A stretch of DNA of 64,000 bases from Sphingomonas sp. Leaf34 (GTDB taxonomy: Bacteria > Pseudomonadota > Alphaproteobacteria > Sphingomonadales > Sphingomonadaceae). The stretch spans positions 124,236-188,235 of the forward strand of contig NZ_LMLC01000003.1 of the NCBI RefSeq assembly GCF_001421805.1. Direction: 5' to 3'. The notes beneath the pieces were generated by a model. It did no database searches. It saw nothing but the letters and a program-made list of their open reading frames with translations, and was not told where the DNA came from. Every line of letters begins with the position of its first letter. Position 1 is the first letter of the stretch. A program made the translations under genes and the position numbers. Shown here piece after piece: positions 9,411 to 19,100 of the stretch.

Positions 9411-9450
9411 GACAGCTTGGCCCCTCGAGGCGAGCTCGCAAGCGTGCACA

Positions 9451-9577
9451 CTATCCTCCCCCGCAAGGGGGAGGTGGCGCCAAAGGCGACGGAGGGGGAG
9501 GACACGGAGCGGAGGTTTCCCTCTCCTCCCCCTCCGTCTGGCAAGTGCCCGCCACCTCCCCCTGGCGGGGGAGGATC
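9451..9577. repeat. Inverted pair of CTCCCCC-type intergenic repeats
   Basis: CCTCCCCCGCAAGGGGGAGGTGG at the left is mirrored by CCACCTCCCCCTGGCGGGGGAGG at the right, with a copy of the stretch GGAGGGGGAGGA between. It separates ahcY from yqgE. A related copy precedes the membrane glycosyltransferase-like gene near 27,619. Confidence 0.7.
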
Positions 9578-9580
9578 GAG

Positions 9581-10141
9581 CTACGCCCGCCCCGTCTCCG
9601 CCACCAGCAACCGCGGGTCCACGCCCGCCTGCGCGAACGCGTGCGTCCAGCGATCCTCCGCCGCGGTCTCGAATACCAGTCCGGTATCCCCCGCCACATT
9701 GAACCACCCCGGCCGCGACAGCTCGCCCTCGAGCTGCCCGCCGTCCCAGCCGGCATAGCCCAGCGCCACCACCCATTGCGACGGCCCGCGCCCCTCGGCG
9801 ATCGCGCGCAGCACGTCTACCGTGCTCGACAGCTTCCACCGCCCCGCGACGTCGACGCTATCCTGCCCGCCCCAGTCGGACGAGTGCACCACGAACCCGC
9901 GCCGCGGCTCGACCGGGCCACCGAAATGCACCGGCGCGTTGGGCGCATCGCCGGGCTCGATCCCGAACTGTTCGAGCAGGTCGTGAAAGCCCAGCCCGTC
10001 GATCGTCGCGCCCAGCCCGATGCCGATCGCGCCATTCTCGTCATGGCTGCACATCGCGATCACCGCGCGGGCAAAGCGCGGGTCGCTCATCCCCGGCATC
10101 GCGAGCAGGAATTGTCCCGAAAGAAAGGCCGTCTTGTCCAT
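9581..10141 (-). CDS. yqgE: YqgE/AlgH family protein
   Basis: About 186 residues from the chosen ATG; another in-frame ATG lies 12 bases upstream (10153) and neither has a clear ribosome-binding site. FLSGQFLLAMPGMSDPRF at the N-terminus, HFGGPVEPRRGFVVHSSDW in the middle and VVALGYAGWDGGQLEGEL later are the family signatures (DUF179). The biochemical role of the family is not established. The neighbour on the divergent side is a peroxiredoxin. Confidence 0.9.
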   Translation of the reverse strand: MDKTAFLSGQFLLAMPGMSDPRFARAVIAMCSHDENGAIGIGLGATIDGLGFHDLLEQFGIEPGDAPNAPVHFGGPVEPRRGFVVHSSDWGGQDSVDVAGRWKLSSTVDVLRAIAEGRGPSQWVVALGYAGWDGGQLEGELSRPGWFNVAGDTGLVFETAAEDRWTHAFAQAGVDPRLLVAETGRA

Positions 10142-10250
10142 GCGTTGGAACATAGCGGCGCAGACCGGCGCCCGCCACGCTTGAAATACGTACGCCTGAG
10201 TCCAAGGTACGGCTCGCGCGCGACCACTTCGCGGCGACAGGAGATTTCAG

Positions 10251-10730
10251 ATGACGATCAGCGTCGGCGACCGGCTTCCCACCACCAACCTCGTCAAGGC
10301 AACGGCAGACGGCCCAGACCAGGTCGATACCGACAGCTTCTTCAAGGGCCGTAAGGTCGCGCTGTTCGCGGTCCCCGGCGCGTTCACGCCGACCTGCTCG
10401 GCCAAGCACCTCCCCGGCTTCGTCGAGAAGGAAGCCGAGCTGAAGGCCAAGGGCGTCGACGAGATCGCCTGCGTCTCGGTCAACGACGCGTTCGTGATGG
10501 GCGCATGGGGCAAGTCGGCGGGCGCCGGCGACATCACGATGCTCGCGGACGGCAACGGCGATTTCGCCAAGGCGATCGGGCTGACGATGGACGGCTCGGG
10601 CTTCGGCATGGGCACGCGCAGCCAGCGTTATTCGATGCTCGTCAACGACGGCGTGGTCGAGCAGCTCAACGTCGAGGCCCCCGGCGAGTTCAAGGTCAGC
10701 TCGGCCGAGCATCTCCTCAGCGAGATCTGA
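10251..10730 (+). CDS. Peroxiredoxin, Prx5-like
   Basis: 159 residues. The active-site stretch VPGAFTPTCS places the peroxidatic cysteine at residue 49; a further cysteine lies at residue 74 (DEIACVSVND). GMGTRSQRYSMLVNDGVVE is typical of the Prx5 subfamily, which reduces H2O2 and organic hydroperoxides with glutaredoxin or thioredoxin as electron donor. Cytoplasmic, with no signal peptide. A strong terminator follows 5 bases after the stop, so it is probably a single-gene unit. Confidence 0.93.
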   Translation: MTISVGDRLPTTNLVKATADGPDQVDTDSFFKGRKVALFAVPGAFTPTCSAKHLPGFVEKEAELKAKGVDEIACVSVNDAFVMGAWGKSAGAGDITMLADGNGDFAKAIGLTMDGSGFGMGTRSQRYSMLVNDGVVEQLNVEAPGEFKVSSAEHLLSEI

Positions 10731-10735
10731 TGTAA

Positions 10736-10760
10736 AAGGGCGGGCGCAATGCCCGCCCTT
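10736..10760 (+). terminator. Intrinsic terminator after the peroxiredoxin gene
   Basis: Perfect ten-base arms AAGGGCGGGC and GCCCGCCCTT with loop gcaat, followed by a short T-rich stretch. Confidence 0.85.
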
Positions 10761-10765
10761 ATTCC

Positions 10766-10868
10766 CACCCCGGCGAATGCCGGGGCCCAATTGGCAGGAC
10801 CGAGGTAACTTCGGGCTGTCCGCCGTTAAATCTGTTCCCCAATTGGGCCCCGGCCTTCGCCGGGGTGG
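10766..10868. repeat. Inverted pair of CCCCGGC-GAAGG-CCGGGG repeats
   Basis: CACCCCGGCGAATGCCGGGG with CCCAATTGG at the left is mirrored by CCAATTGGG with CCCCGGCCTTCGCCGGGGTGG at the right, about 40 bases apart. The same paired unit occurs near 13,032, 22,535, 33,524 and (single) 49,151. Confidence 0.8.
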
Positions 10869-10929
10869 TTTCAAACCGGAGGTCGCCCGCAGTCTTGCCA
10901 CCGTAACCTGCGCCACCTAACACTGCGCG

Positions 10930-12366
10930 ATGACACTCGCATCCGACCTCGTCGCCGACCTCGACCGCCTCTACCGCGCCTCCGTCGAACGCCTCCAACG
11001 CGCCATGAGCGCCTATATCGCGGACGGCACTGTCCCCGATCCCGCCAGCCGCACCGATGGCTCGTTCGCCTATCCCGAGATCCGGCTGACCTATAAGGGC
11101 GGCGTCGACCGTCCCACTCCGCTGCGCTCGTTCGGCCGCATGGTCACGCCCGGCCAGTACAAGATCAGCGTCACCAAGCCCGCGATCTTCGCCGAATATC
11201 TGATCGAACAGCTCACCTTGCTGATCGAGGATTACGACGTCACCGTCGAAGCCGTCGAAGGCCGCCAGGAGATCCCGTTCCCCTACGTCATCGATCCCGG
11301 CCACGCGCTGAGCCTCGACGAAGTGTCCGCCACCGAATTGTCGCGCCACTTCCCCGCCACCGAGCTCGCGCATATCGGCGACGAGATCGCCGACGGTATC
11401 TGGGTCGCGCAGGACGATACGCGCCCGCTCGCGCTGTTCGACGGCTTACGCACCGATTTCAGCCTCGCGCGCCTGCGCCATTACATGGGCACGCCCGCCG
11501 AGCATGCGCAGCGCTTCGTGCTGTTCACCAACTATCACCGCTATGTCGACGAGTTCGTCCGCTGGGCCGGCACGCAGCTGGGTGAAGGCAGCCGCTTCAC
11601 CAGCCTGTCGGGCGCGGGCGGGATCACGATCTCGTCGGGCGACGATATCGACAAGATCATCTCCGACAGCGCATGGCGGCGGCACCAGATGCCCGCCTAT
11701 CACCTGATGGCGGACGATCGCACCGGCATCACGCTGGTCAATATCGGCGTCGGCCCGTCGAACGCGAAGACGATCTGCGACCATCTCGCCGTGCTGCGGC
11801 CCGAGGCGTGGCTGATGATCGGGCATTGCGGCGGCCTGCGCCCCAGCCAGCGGATCGGCGACTATGTGCTTGCGCACGCCTATCTGCGCGACGACCATGT
11901 CCTCGACGACGTGCTGCCGCCGGAGATCCCGGTGCCCGCGATCGCCGAAGTCCAGGTTGCGATGGCCAAGGCGGCCGAGATCGTCTCGGGCCAGTCGGGC
12001 GAGGAGTTGAAGCGCCGCCTGCGCACCGGCACGATCGTTACCACCGACGATCGCAACTGGGAACTGCGCTATTCGAAGTCCGCGCTGCGCTTCTCGCTCA
12101 GCCGCGCGGTCGGCATCGACATGGAGTCGGCGACGATCGCCGCGCAGGGCTATCGCTTCCGCGTCCCCTACGGCACGCTGCTGTGCGTCTCGGACAAGCC
12201 GCTCCACGGCGAATTGAAGCTGCCGGGCCAGGCCAACCGCTTCTACGAGCGCGCGATCAGCGAGCATTTGCGGATCGGCATCGAGACGTGCGAGCAATTG
12301 CGGCTTGAGGGCGCCAAGCTCCACAGCCGCAAGCTGCGCGCGTTCGACGAGCCGCCCTTCCGCTAA
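10930..12366 (+). CDS. amn: AMP nucleosidase
   Basis: 478 residues, the usual size of the bacterial enzyme. It hydrolyses AMP to adenine and ribose 5-phosphate in purine salvage and adenylate control. The N-terminal half (LTYKGGVDRPTPLRSFGRM, VTKPAIFAEYL) is the AMP nucleosidase-specific domain. The C-terminal half (GVGPSNAKTICDHLAVLRP, MIGHCGGLRPSQ, GIDMESATIAAQGYRFRVPY) is the nucleoside phosphorylase-like catalytic domain. It starts 60 bases after an intergenic repeat pair. No operon partner visible. Confidence 0.96.
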   Translation: MTLASDLVADLDRLYRASVERLQRAMSAYIADGTVPDPASRTDGSFAYPEIRLTYKGGVDRPTPLRSFGRMVTPGQYKISVTKPAIFAEYLIEQLTLLIEDYDVTVEAVEGRQEIPFPYVIDPGHALSLDEVSATELSRHFPATELAHIGDEIADGIWVAQDDTRPLALFDGLRTDFSLARLRHYMGTPAEHAQRFVLFTNYHRYVDEFVRWAGTQLGEGSRFTSLSGAGGITISSGDDIDKIISDSAWRRHQMPAYHLMADDRTGITLVNIGVGPSNAKTICDHLAVLRPEAWLMIGHCGGLRPSQRIGDYVLAHAYLRDDHVLDDVLPPEIPVPAIAEVQVAMAKAAEIVSGQSGEELKRRLRTGTIVTTDDRNWELRYSKSALRFSLSRAVGIDMESATIAAQGYRFRVPYGTLLCVSDKPLHGELKLPGQANRFYERAISEHLRIGIETCEQLRLEGAKLHSRKLRAFDEPPFR

Positions 12367-12437
12367 GCGCGCAAATACGGAGCGGATCGCGTACCAATGC
12401 GTTACGCATCCGCAATCATTTCTGAGGGAGCATAGCC

Positions 12438-12953
12438 GTGGCCGACACCGACCCACCCGAGACGGACGCCAAGAAGCCCGTCACCCGGCGCCGTGCCCCT
12501 CGCAAGACCAGCGCGCCCAAGTCGGTCGCGGCGACCTCGACCGCCAAACCGGTCGCGCCGTCGAAACCGACTCCGGTGAAGCCGACATCCGAGGCAAAGT
12601 CGTCCGCGGAGTCGCCCCCACGAAAGGCAGTGCCGAAGCCTGCCCCAAAACCGCGCTCGACCAAGCGCAGCACGCCGCGTCCAGCCTCGGCGCGCCCGAT
12701 CGTGCCGCTCGCTGCAGTTATAAAGCCCGCAGAGAAGGCGCGTGGCAAATGGGGTGCCGCAGCGATCTTCAGCGGTGTCGCCGTCGCCGGCGCCGCGATC
12801 GGCGCGCTGCTCACCCTGCGCGGCAGCACGCCAAAGCTTCCCAAACTGCCAAAGCCAGAGACGGCGCCCGAGCACGCCCATCAGGCCGACGGAACCGACT
12901 CGTCGAAGTCGTTCGCCGCCGGCATCGCCGATCCGGGCTCGGTCCCGGAATAA
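12438..12953 (+). CDS. Lys/Ala/Pro-rich protein with one transmembrane segment
   Basis: 171 residues of unknown function. Residues 1-105 are a low-complexity basic tail rich in K, P, A and S. A single hydrophobic segment (AAIFSGVAVAGAAIGALLTL) lies near 110-128, followed by a short polar end. GAGGGAG stands 9 bases before the ATG. The design (basic disordered arm, one TM, charged end) recalls another gene at 33,125. A nucleoid- or envelope-linked role could be imagined, but nothing in the sequence shows it. Confidence 0.7.
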   Translation: MADTDPPETDAKKPVTRRRAPRKTSAPKSVAATSTAKPVAPSKPTPVKPTSEAKSSAESPPRKAVPKPAPKPRSTKRSTPRPASARPIVPLAAVIKPAEKARGKWGAAAIFSGVAVAGAAIGALLTLRGSTPKLPKLPKPETAPEHAHQADGTDSSKSFAAGIADPGSVPE

Positions 12954-13031
12954 CCGCGGTCGGGCACTCGCCCCCGCTACGGCTCCCGGCTGCCACCACC
13001 ACCCCGGCTGCCACGACCACCCCGGCTTCTA

Positions 13032-13190
13032 CCACCACCCCGGCGAAGGCCGGGGTCCAGGTGGAACGTCCTGAGTAAGAACGCGCATCGCTCCGTTAGC
13101 CCGGTCCCCCAACTGGACCCCGGCCTCCGCCGGGGTGGTGATGGGTTATCTAGATCGCATGCTCCCCCGCGGAGGCGGGGGCCCAGCTAA
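13032..13190. repeat. Cluster of palindromic intergenic repeats (CCCCGGC and CCCCCGC types)
   Basis: The 297-bp gap between the basic membrane protein and the M2 peptidase holds an inverted pair of the CCCCGGC-GAAGG-CCGGGG unit. An array of CCACCACCCCGGCT fragments stands just before it, and a second type (CCCCCGCGGAGGCGGGGGCCCAG) near 13,163. No gene seen in this gap. Confidence 0.75.
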
Positions 13191-13250
13191 AACCAAACAC
13201 GGCACACGTGGCCCTGGATCCCCGCGTTCGCCGGGAAACAGGTAGGCTGC

Positions 13251-15098
13251 TCACCACCCAGTCGGCTTGCCCTTGTTCTGCACGTCGAGCCACGCCTTCA
13301 ACGGCGCGAAATACGCCACCAGCGCCGCGCCCGACATCTGCCGGCTGCCCGTGAACACCTGCAGCGCATCCGGCCACGGCTTCGACTGCCCCATGCTCAG
13401 CATCGCGTTCAGCTTCGTGCCGACCGCCTTGTCGTCGTAGAACGAGCAGCGATGCAGCGGCCCCTTCCAGCCCGACTGGTCGCACGCCGCCTTGTAGAAC
13501 TGGAACTGCAGCACGCGCGCCAGGAAGTAGCGCGTATACGGCACCGCCGCCGGGATATGGTATTTGCCGCCCGCATCGAACTTGGTCTCGTCGCGCGCGA
13601 CCGGTGGTTTGATCCCCTGATATTGCAGCCGCAGCTGATCCCACGCCGCCTGATAACCGGTCGCCGGGATCTGCCCCGAGAACACGCCCCAACGCCATTT
13701 GTCGATCAGCAGCCCGAACGGCAGGAACGCGACCTTGTCCATCGCCTGGCGCAGCAGCAGGCCGATATCCTTGTCCGCGCTCGGCACCTTGGCCGCATCG
13801 AGCAGGCCGATCTTAACCAGGTAATCGGGCGTGATCGACAAGGCGACGGTATCGCCGATCGCCTCGTGGAAGCCGTCGTTCGCGCCGTTCTTGTACAGGA
13901 ACGGCTGCGCCTTGTACGCGCGCTGATAGTAATTGTGGCCGAGCTCGTGGTGGATCGTGACGAAATCGTCCGCGTTCACCTTGGTGCACATCTTGATCCG
14001 GATATCGTCCTGGTTGTCGAGATCCCAGGCCGAGGCATGGCAGATCACGTCGCGGTCGGCTGGCTTGGTGATCTGCGACCGCTTCCAGAACGTCTCCGGC
14101 AGCGGTGCGAAGCCCAGCGACGAATAGAACCCCTCGCCCTGCTTCACCATCCTGAGCGGATCATAGCCCTTCGCCTTGAGCAGGTCGCCGGTATCATAGC
14201 CGACGTCGCCCGCCCCCTTGGGTGCGACGATGTCGTAGATATTGCCCCATTCCTGCGCCCACATGTTGCCGAGCAGGTCGCTGCGGATCGGACCGGTCTT
14301 CGCCTGCACCGCGTCGCCGTACTTCTCGTTCAGCTTCCACCGCGTGTAGGTGTGGAGCGCCATGTAGAGCGGCTCGACCTCTTTCCAGATCTTATCGGTC
14401 AGCGCGGCAAACTGCTCGGGGGTCATGTCGTAGCCCGACCGCCACAGCGAACCGACGTCCTTGTAGCCGAGCTCGCGCGCGCCTTCGTTCGAGATCGCGG
14501 TCATCTTGGCATAGTCGCCGCGCATCGGTGCGCCGACCTTGTCGTTCCAGCTCGCCCACATCTCGGTCAGCTTGGCCGGATCGCGCACCGAGCCCATCGC
14601 CGCCTCGATGTCGGATCCGTTGATCGGCTTGCCGTCGAGCGTGCCCATGCCCTTGCCGTAGGACGACGACATCTTGGTGGTGAGCGTCGACAATTCCTCC
14701 GACGCGCCCGTCTGCGTCGGCGCGGGCAGCGTCAGTCCGCCGCGCAGCAGATCGAGCTTGCGCCTGGTATCGAACGACAACCCCGGCACCGCCGCATAGC
14801 GCGCGGCCCCCAACGCGTACTTCACGCCAAGATCGGTCATCTCCGCACCCGACTTCGCCGCCAGCGCATCGGTGTCGTCGGTGATGTAGGTCGCGTTGAC
14901 CCACGCCACGCGGTTCGCGTCGATCGACGCGGCGGCCATCACGCGCTCGGCCTCGGCGACGAACGCATCCGCCTGCGCGACAGTCGGCTTGCCCGCGGGA
15001 GTCGGGGTCGCTGCAACGGCAGCCTGCGCGCCGGCGACGGACGGCACTGCACACAGTGCCCCAGCCAGAGCGAACATCGAAACACTGAACCGAACCAT
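13251..15098 (-). CDS. M2 family metallopeptidase (angiotensin-converting-enzyme-like peptidyl-dipeptidase)
   Basis: About 615 residues with an N-terminal signal peptide (hydrophobic stretch ending SVAGAQA), so periplasmic or secreted. The zinc site FVTIHHELGHNYY holds HEXXH near residue 384, and the third ligand Glu is in FHEAIGDT about 24 residues later. M2 enzymes remove C-terminal dipeptides. Three ATGs lie in a row; the third (15098) has the best spacing from AGGGG. Length is close to one ACE domain. Single gene flanked by repeats. Confidence 0.93.
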   Translation of the reverse strand: MVRFSVSMFALAGALCAVPSVAGAQAAVAATPTPAGKPTVAQADAFVAEAERVMAAASIDANRVAWVNATYITDDTDALAAKSGAEMTDLGVKYALGAARYAAVPGLSFDTRRKLDLLRGGLTLPAPTQTGASEELSTLTTKMSSSYGKGMGTLDGKPINGSDIEAAMGSVRDPAKLTEMWASWNDKVGAPMRGDYAKMTAISNEGARELGYKDVGSLWRSGYDMTPEQFAALTDKIWKEVEPLYMALHTYTRWKLNEKYGDAVQAKTGPIRSDLLGNMWAQEWGNIYDIVAPKGAGDVGYDTGDLLKAKGYDPLRMVKQGEGFYSSLGFAPLPETFWKRSQITKPADRDVICHASAWDLDNQDDIRIKMCTKVNADDFVTIHHELGHNYYQRAYKAQPFLYKNGANDGFHEAIGDTVALSITPDYLVKIGLLDAAKVPSADKDIGLLLRQAMDKVAFLPFGLLIDKWRWGVFSGQIPATGYQAAWDQLRLQYQGIKPPVARDETKFDAGGKYHIPAAVPYTRYFLARVLQFQFYKAACDQSGWKGPLHRCSFYDDKAVGTKLNAMLSMGQSKPWPDALQVFTGSRQMSGAALVAYFAPLKAWLDVQNKGKPTGW

Positions 15099-15196
15099 CA
15101 TCATCCCCTTTTATGCGGGGCACTGATGGCGGCTCGACCGCGCCGTGGTCAACCCGCGATCACAAATGTCAGCCCCGTCCCCGCCCCGCCCGCCCC

Positions 15197-15225
15197 CCGT
15201 CATCCTGACTTTCGTCAGGTGACGG
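15197..15225. repeat. GTCATCCTGAC-type hairpin repeat, imperfect copy
   Basis: CCGTCATCCTGAC, loop tttc, then GTCAGG-TGACGG with one base missing from the right arm. Better copies lie at 29,846 and 44,753. It sits between two minus-strand genes. Confidence 0.6.
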
Positions 15226-15261
15226 AAGATGTGGCGGAAAGGGTGCCGGTCCCCGTGCGCG

Positions 15262-16023
15262 TCAGCGCGCCAGGAAGTCGGCGATCGCCTGCCCAAGCTC
15301 GGGCTTCACCACCGCGCTCATATGGCCGCCGGGTGTCTCGACATACTCCCCATGCGGCAGCGCCGCGGCTAGGTCCGGTGCCGACCCGTTATCCTGGTCC
15401 TCCGCCCCGCACACGACCAGCGTCGGCTGCTGGATCGCCTTGACGGACTCGATCGGCGTGTCGACGAACGTCTCGAGAATCCCGAGCAGCGCGACCGGGT
15501 CGCCGCCGGTGGTCTTCAGGAACGCCTCCGCCAGCCACTCAGGCGTCCCCTGCACATGCTCGCCGAGCTTGGTCAGGATATTGCGGAAATGGCCAGCGCG
15601 CCGCGACGTCTGCGTCAGCCCCGCAAGCCCCATCCCCGAGAAGATCACCCGCCGCGGCGTCGCCCCCGTCGCGAGCATCCGCGACGTCGTCCGTGCGCCC
15701 AGCGAATAGCCGCCCAGGTCATAGTCCGTCAGCCCCAGGTGCGCGACCAGCGCGTGTCCGTCCTGCGTCAGCGCATCCGCCGGATACGCCTCCAGCCCGT
15801 GCGGCTTGCCGCTGTCGCCATGCGCGCGCAGGTCCGGCATGATCACGCGAAACCCCTTCGCGGCGATCTTTGCGGCGTGGCCGTAGCGGATCCAGTTGGT
15901 CTTCGCGTCAGAGAAATAGCCGTGAATCAGCACCACCGGCCGGCCCTCGCCAAGCTCGTGCCACGCCAGCCGCGTGCCGTCGAAGCTGTCGAAATACTGG
16001 GTCTCGCTCGGGGTGCTGGCCAC
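15262..16023 (-). CDS. Alpha/beta hydrolase
   Basis: 253 residues starting at GTG, with AGGA seven bases upstream. The fold markers are the oxyanion segment VVLIHGYFSDAKTNW, the nucleophile elbow LGGYSLGART, an acid in LVVCGAEDQD and the catalytic His in ETPGGHMSAV. Cytoplasmic, no signal peptide. The substrate cannot be told from sequence; esterase, lactonase or haloperoxidase-like hydrolases share this pattern. Confidence 0.88.
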   Translation of the reverse strand: MASTPSETQYFDSFDGTRLAWHELGEGRPVVLIHGYFSDAKTNWIRYGHAAKIAAKGFRVIMPDLRAHGDSGKPHGLEAYPADALTQDGHALVAHLGLTDYDLGGYSLGARTTSRMLATGATPRRVIFSGMGLAGLTQTSRRAGHFRNILTKLGEHVQGTPEWLAEAFLKTTGGDPVALLGILETFVDTPIESVKAIQQPTLVVCGAEDQDNGSAPDLAAALPHGEYVETPGGHMSAVVKPELGQAIADFLAR

Positions 16024-16094
16024 GGTCTCATCCTGCTATGGTTCGCGGCCAGTTCGGAGCGCGCGCGCCGTCTGTCAACGCCCCCGAACGAAAA

Positions 16095-16116
16095 CGGGCG
16101 ACCCGACGGCCGCCCG
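16095..16116 (-). terminator. Probable terminator of the adhesin gene
   Basis: CGGGCG and CGCCCG arms; the minus-strand read continues with CGTTTTCGTT, about 25 bases after the adhesin stop. Confidence 0.55.
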
Positions 16117-16138
16117 CTCGCGCATATCTCCGGGGGTG

Positions 16139-19100
16139 TCAGAACTGATACCCGATCCCCCCCGACGCCCCGGCCTTGCCCTGCGAGTCATAGGTGCCGC
16201 TCAGCTTCACCACGGTATGGCCGTCGCCGAACGCCTTCGACATGCCGACCGCGACCGCCGATTGCCCGGCATAGGTGCCGCCGCCGATCGCGACCATGCC
16301 CTTGCCCGCTTCGTACGCCTGCGGGAGCCCAGCGGCGGCCAGCGCACCCGACGTCCCGGCATAGCTGTCGCGGCGGACCGAACGAATATCGAAGTCGAGC
16401 GCCGCGATCCGTCCGTCGGTATAGGCGTTGGCCTGCGTCACCGCCGAATTGATGCCCGAGTTGAGCTGCCCGACATTGACCGCGTCGGTGGTCGAAACGC
16501 CCGCCGCGACGTTGCTCAGCACGGTGGCCTGACCGCCCGTATTGAACGTCACGTTGGTGCGCGACGGACCATATTGCACCGAGTTGTTGCCCAGCGCGAG
16601 CGCACTGTCGGCGGTAACCTGTGCCGTCGCGGCCGCCTGATTGGTGGTATAGAGCTGGCCACCATTGACCGCGTCGGTCGAGCCCGCGGCGAGCGTCGCC
16701 GGGGCGACGTTGGTCACCTTGACCGGGGCGGCCGCGTTACCACCCGTCAACGTCACCGTATTGGTCCGCGCGCCGTTCGCATCGGTGCCGTACGAGACCG
16801 CATTCACCGTCGTCAGCGCCAGCGCATAGACCTGTCCGCCATTGACCGCATCGGTCGAGCCCGCAGCGATCGAACCGCCCGCAACATTGTGCAGCCCCAC
16901 CGGCCCCGCCGTCGCACCGACCAGCGTCAGATCGTTGGTCTTGGTGCCACCGTTAGGCGTGGTGGCACTTCCGGGGTTCGAATATTGCACCGGCCCGGCG
17001 GCGCCATTGGCGACCTGATTGCCCAGATTGGTGATCGCGGTGGTGTTGTTCGCGACTTGGGCGTTGGTCGCGGCAAGCTGCGCGCCGTTGATCGCATCGG
17101 TCGAGCCGGCCGCTACCGTGCCCGCCGCGACGTTGGTGATGACCGTCCCCCCGGTGCCGCCGCCGAGCGTGATCGAGCTCTTGGCGGCGTTGTCGTACTG
17201 GACCGTGCTGCTGCCAAGCGCGGCGACCTGAGCCGCGACGCCCGCGACCTGGCCGACATTGGCGGCATCGGTCGCCGCGGTACCCGCGGCGACATTGGTG
17301 ATCTGCCGCTCCGCACCGACCGAGCCGACCGACACCTCCCCCACAGCGTTCTGCAACCCGCCAAGTCCCAGCGCCGCATAGCCGAGTGCGCCACCACGAA
17401 CGGCGAGGGATCCGGTGCCCAGCGCGACGCTATTGCCCGCGGTGGCAGTGGCTTCGGGCCCGATCGCGAGGCTGTCGGTGCCCGTCACGCTGCCATCGGC
17501 GCGGGTCGAGAGGACGTGGAAGTAGCGGATCCCCGCACCGCCATTGATCGCTCCGTCGACCGCGTCGAACACCGACTGGACATTGCCATATTGCGTGCCA
17601 CCGAAGCCGAACGAGGCAAGCACGCTGTTGGTCGCCGGATCATAGCGCGACAGGCCTCCGAGGCTCGCTGCGACCGAGGTGCCAAGCCCGACGAGTTGGC
17701 CACCGTTCACCGCCTCGGTCGAACCCGCCGCGAGCGTTCCGGCGGCGACGTTGCCGAGCACCACCGGTGCTGCGCCGACGCCGCCGAAGCTGACCCGGGT
17801 ACGCGTTGCGTCGTCATATTGCACCGACAGCGCGGCGAGGTTACCGAGCTGACCGGACACCGTCGCGAGCTGCCCGCCATTGACCGCATCGGTCGAGCCT
17901 GCCGCGACCACGCCATCGCCGACATTGTGCAACGCGACGGCGCCGGCTGCACCGCCGACCAGCGTCACGTCGTTCGACGGCACGCCCCCGTTCGGCGTCG
18001 TCGGCGCACCCGCGCTCGAATATTGCAGCGCACCGATCGCACCATTGGCGATGCTCGTCGTAAGGTTCGTGACATTGGTGTTGGTCGCGAACAACTGGCT
18101 GCCGTTGACGGCATCGGTCGAGGCAGCGCCAAGCGCGCCCGCCGCGACGTTGCTGAGCGCGACGGGGGCCGCCCCGGTCCCGGCGCCGCCGAGCGTTGCG
18201 CGCGTCCGTGTCGTATCGTCGTACTGGACGGCCAGCGCCGACAGGCCGCTGACCTGGCCCGAGACGCTCGCCAGCTGGCCGCCATTGACGGCATCGGTCG
18301 ATCCGGTCGCGACCACGCCATCGGCGACATTGTGCAGCCCGACCGGTCCCGCCGTCGCACCAACCAGCGTGACGTCGTTGCTCGGCACGCCGCCATTCGG
18401 CGTCGTCGGCGTCGCGGCGTTCGAATATTGCACCGCACCGATCCCGCCATTGGCGATGGTCGTCGTCAGAGTGGTCAGGGCGGTGTTGGTGTTGGTAACG
18501 TTGGCGTTGGTCGTGAACAGCTGGCTGCCGTTGACCGCCTCGGTCGAGGTCGCACCGAGCGTCGCTGCCGCGACGTTGCCGAGCACCACCGGCGCTGCGC
18601 CGACCCCGCCGAAGGTCACCCGGCCGCGCGTCGCATCGTCATATTGCACCGCCAGCGCGGACAGGCCGCCAAGCTGGCCCGATACCAGCGCGAGCTGACC
18701 GCCATTGACCGCGTCCGTCGAGCCGGTCGCAACGACGCCGTCACCGACATTGTGGAGCGCGACCGTCCCCGCCGCGCCGCCGACCAGCGTGGCATCGTTC
18801 GACGGCACCCCGCCATTGGGCGTCGTCGGCGCGCCCGCGCTGGAATATTGCAGTGCGCCGATCCCGCCGTTGGCGATGCTGGTCGTCAGGTTGGTGACGT
18901 TGGTGTTGGTCGCGAACAGCTGGCTGCCATTGACCGCATCGGTCGACGTCGCGCCGAGCGTGCCTGCGGCGACGTTGCCGATCGCAACCGGTGCCGCCCC
19001 CGTCCCGACGCCACCCAGCGTCACTCGCGTCCGCGCACCGTCGTCATACTGGACCGCAAGCGCCGACAGCCCGCTGACCTGGCCGGACACGGTCGCCAGC

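Noticed and set aside
13452..15443. Plus-strand open frame opposite the M2 peptidase
   Set aside because: Antisense to a gene with an intact HEXXH site and signal peptide.
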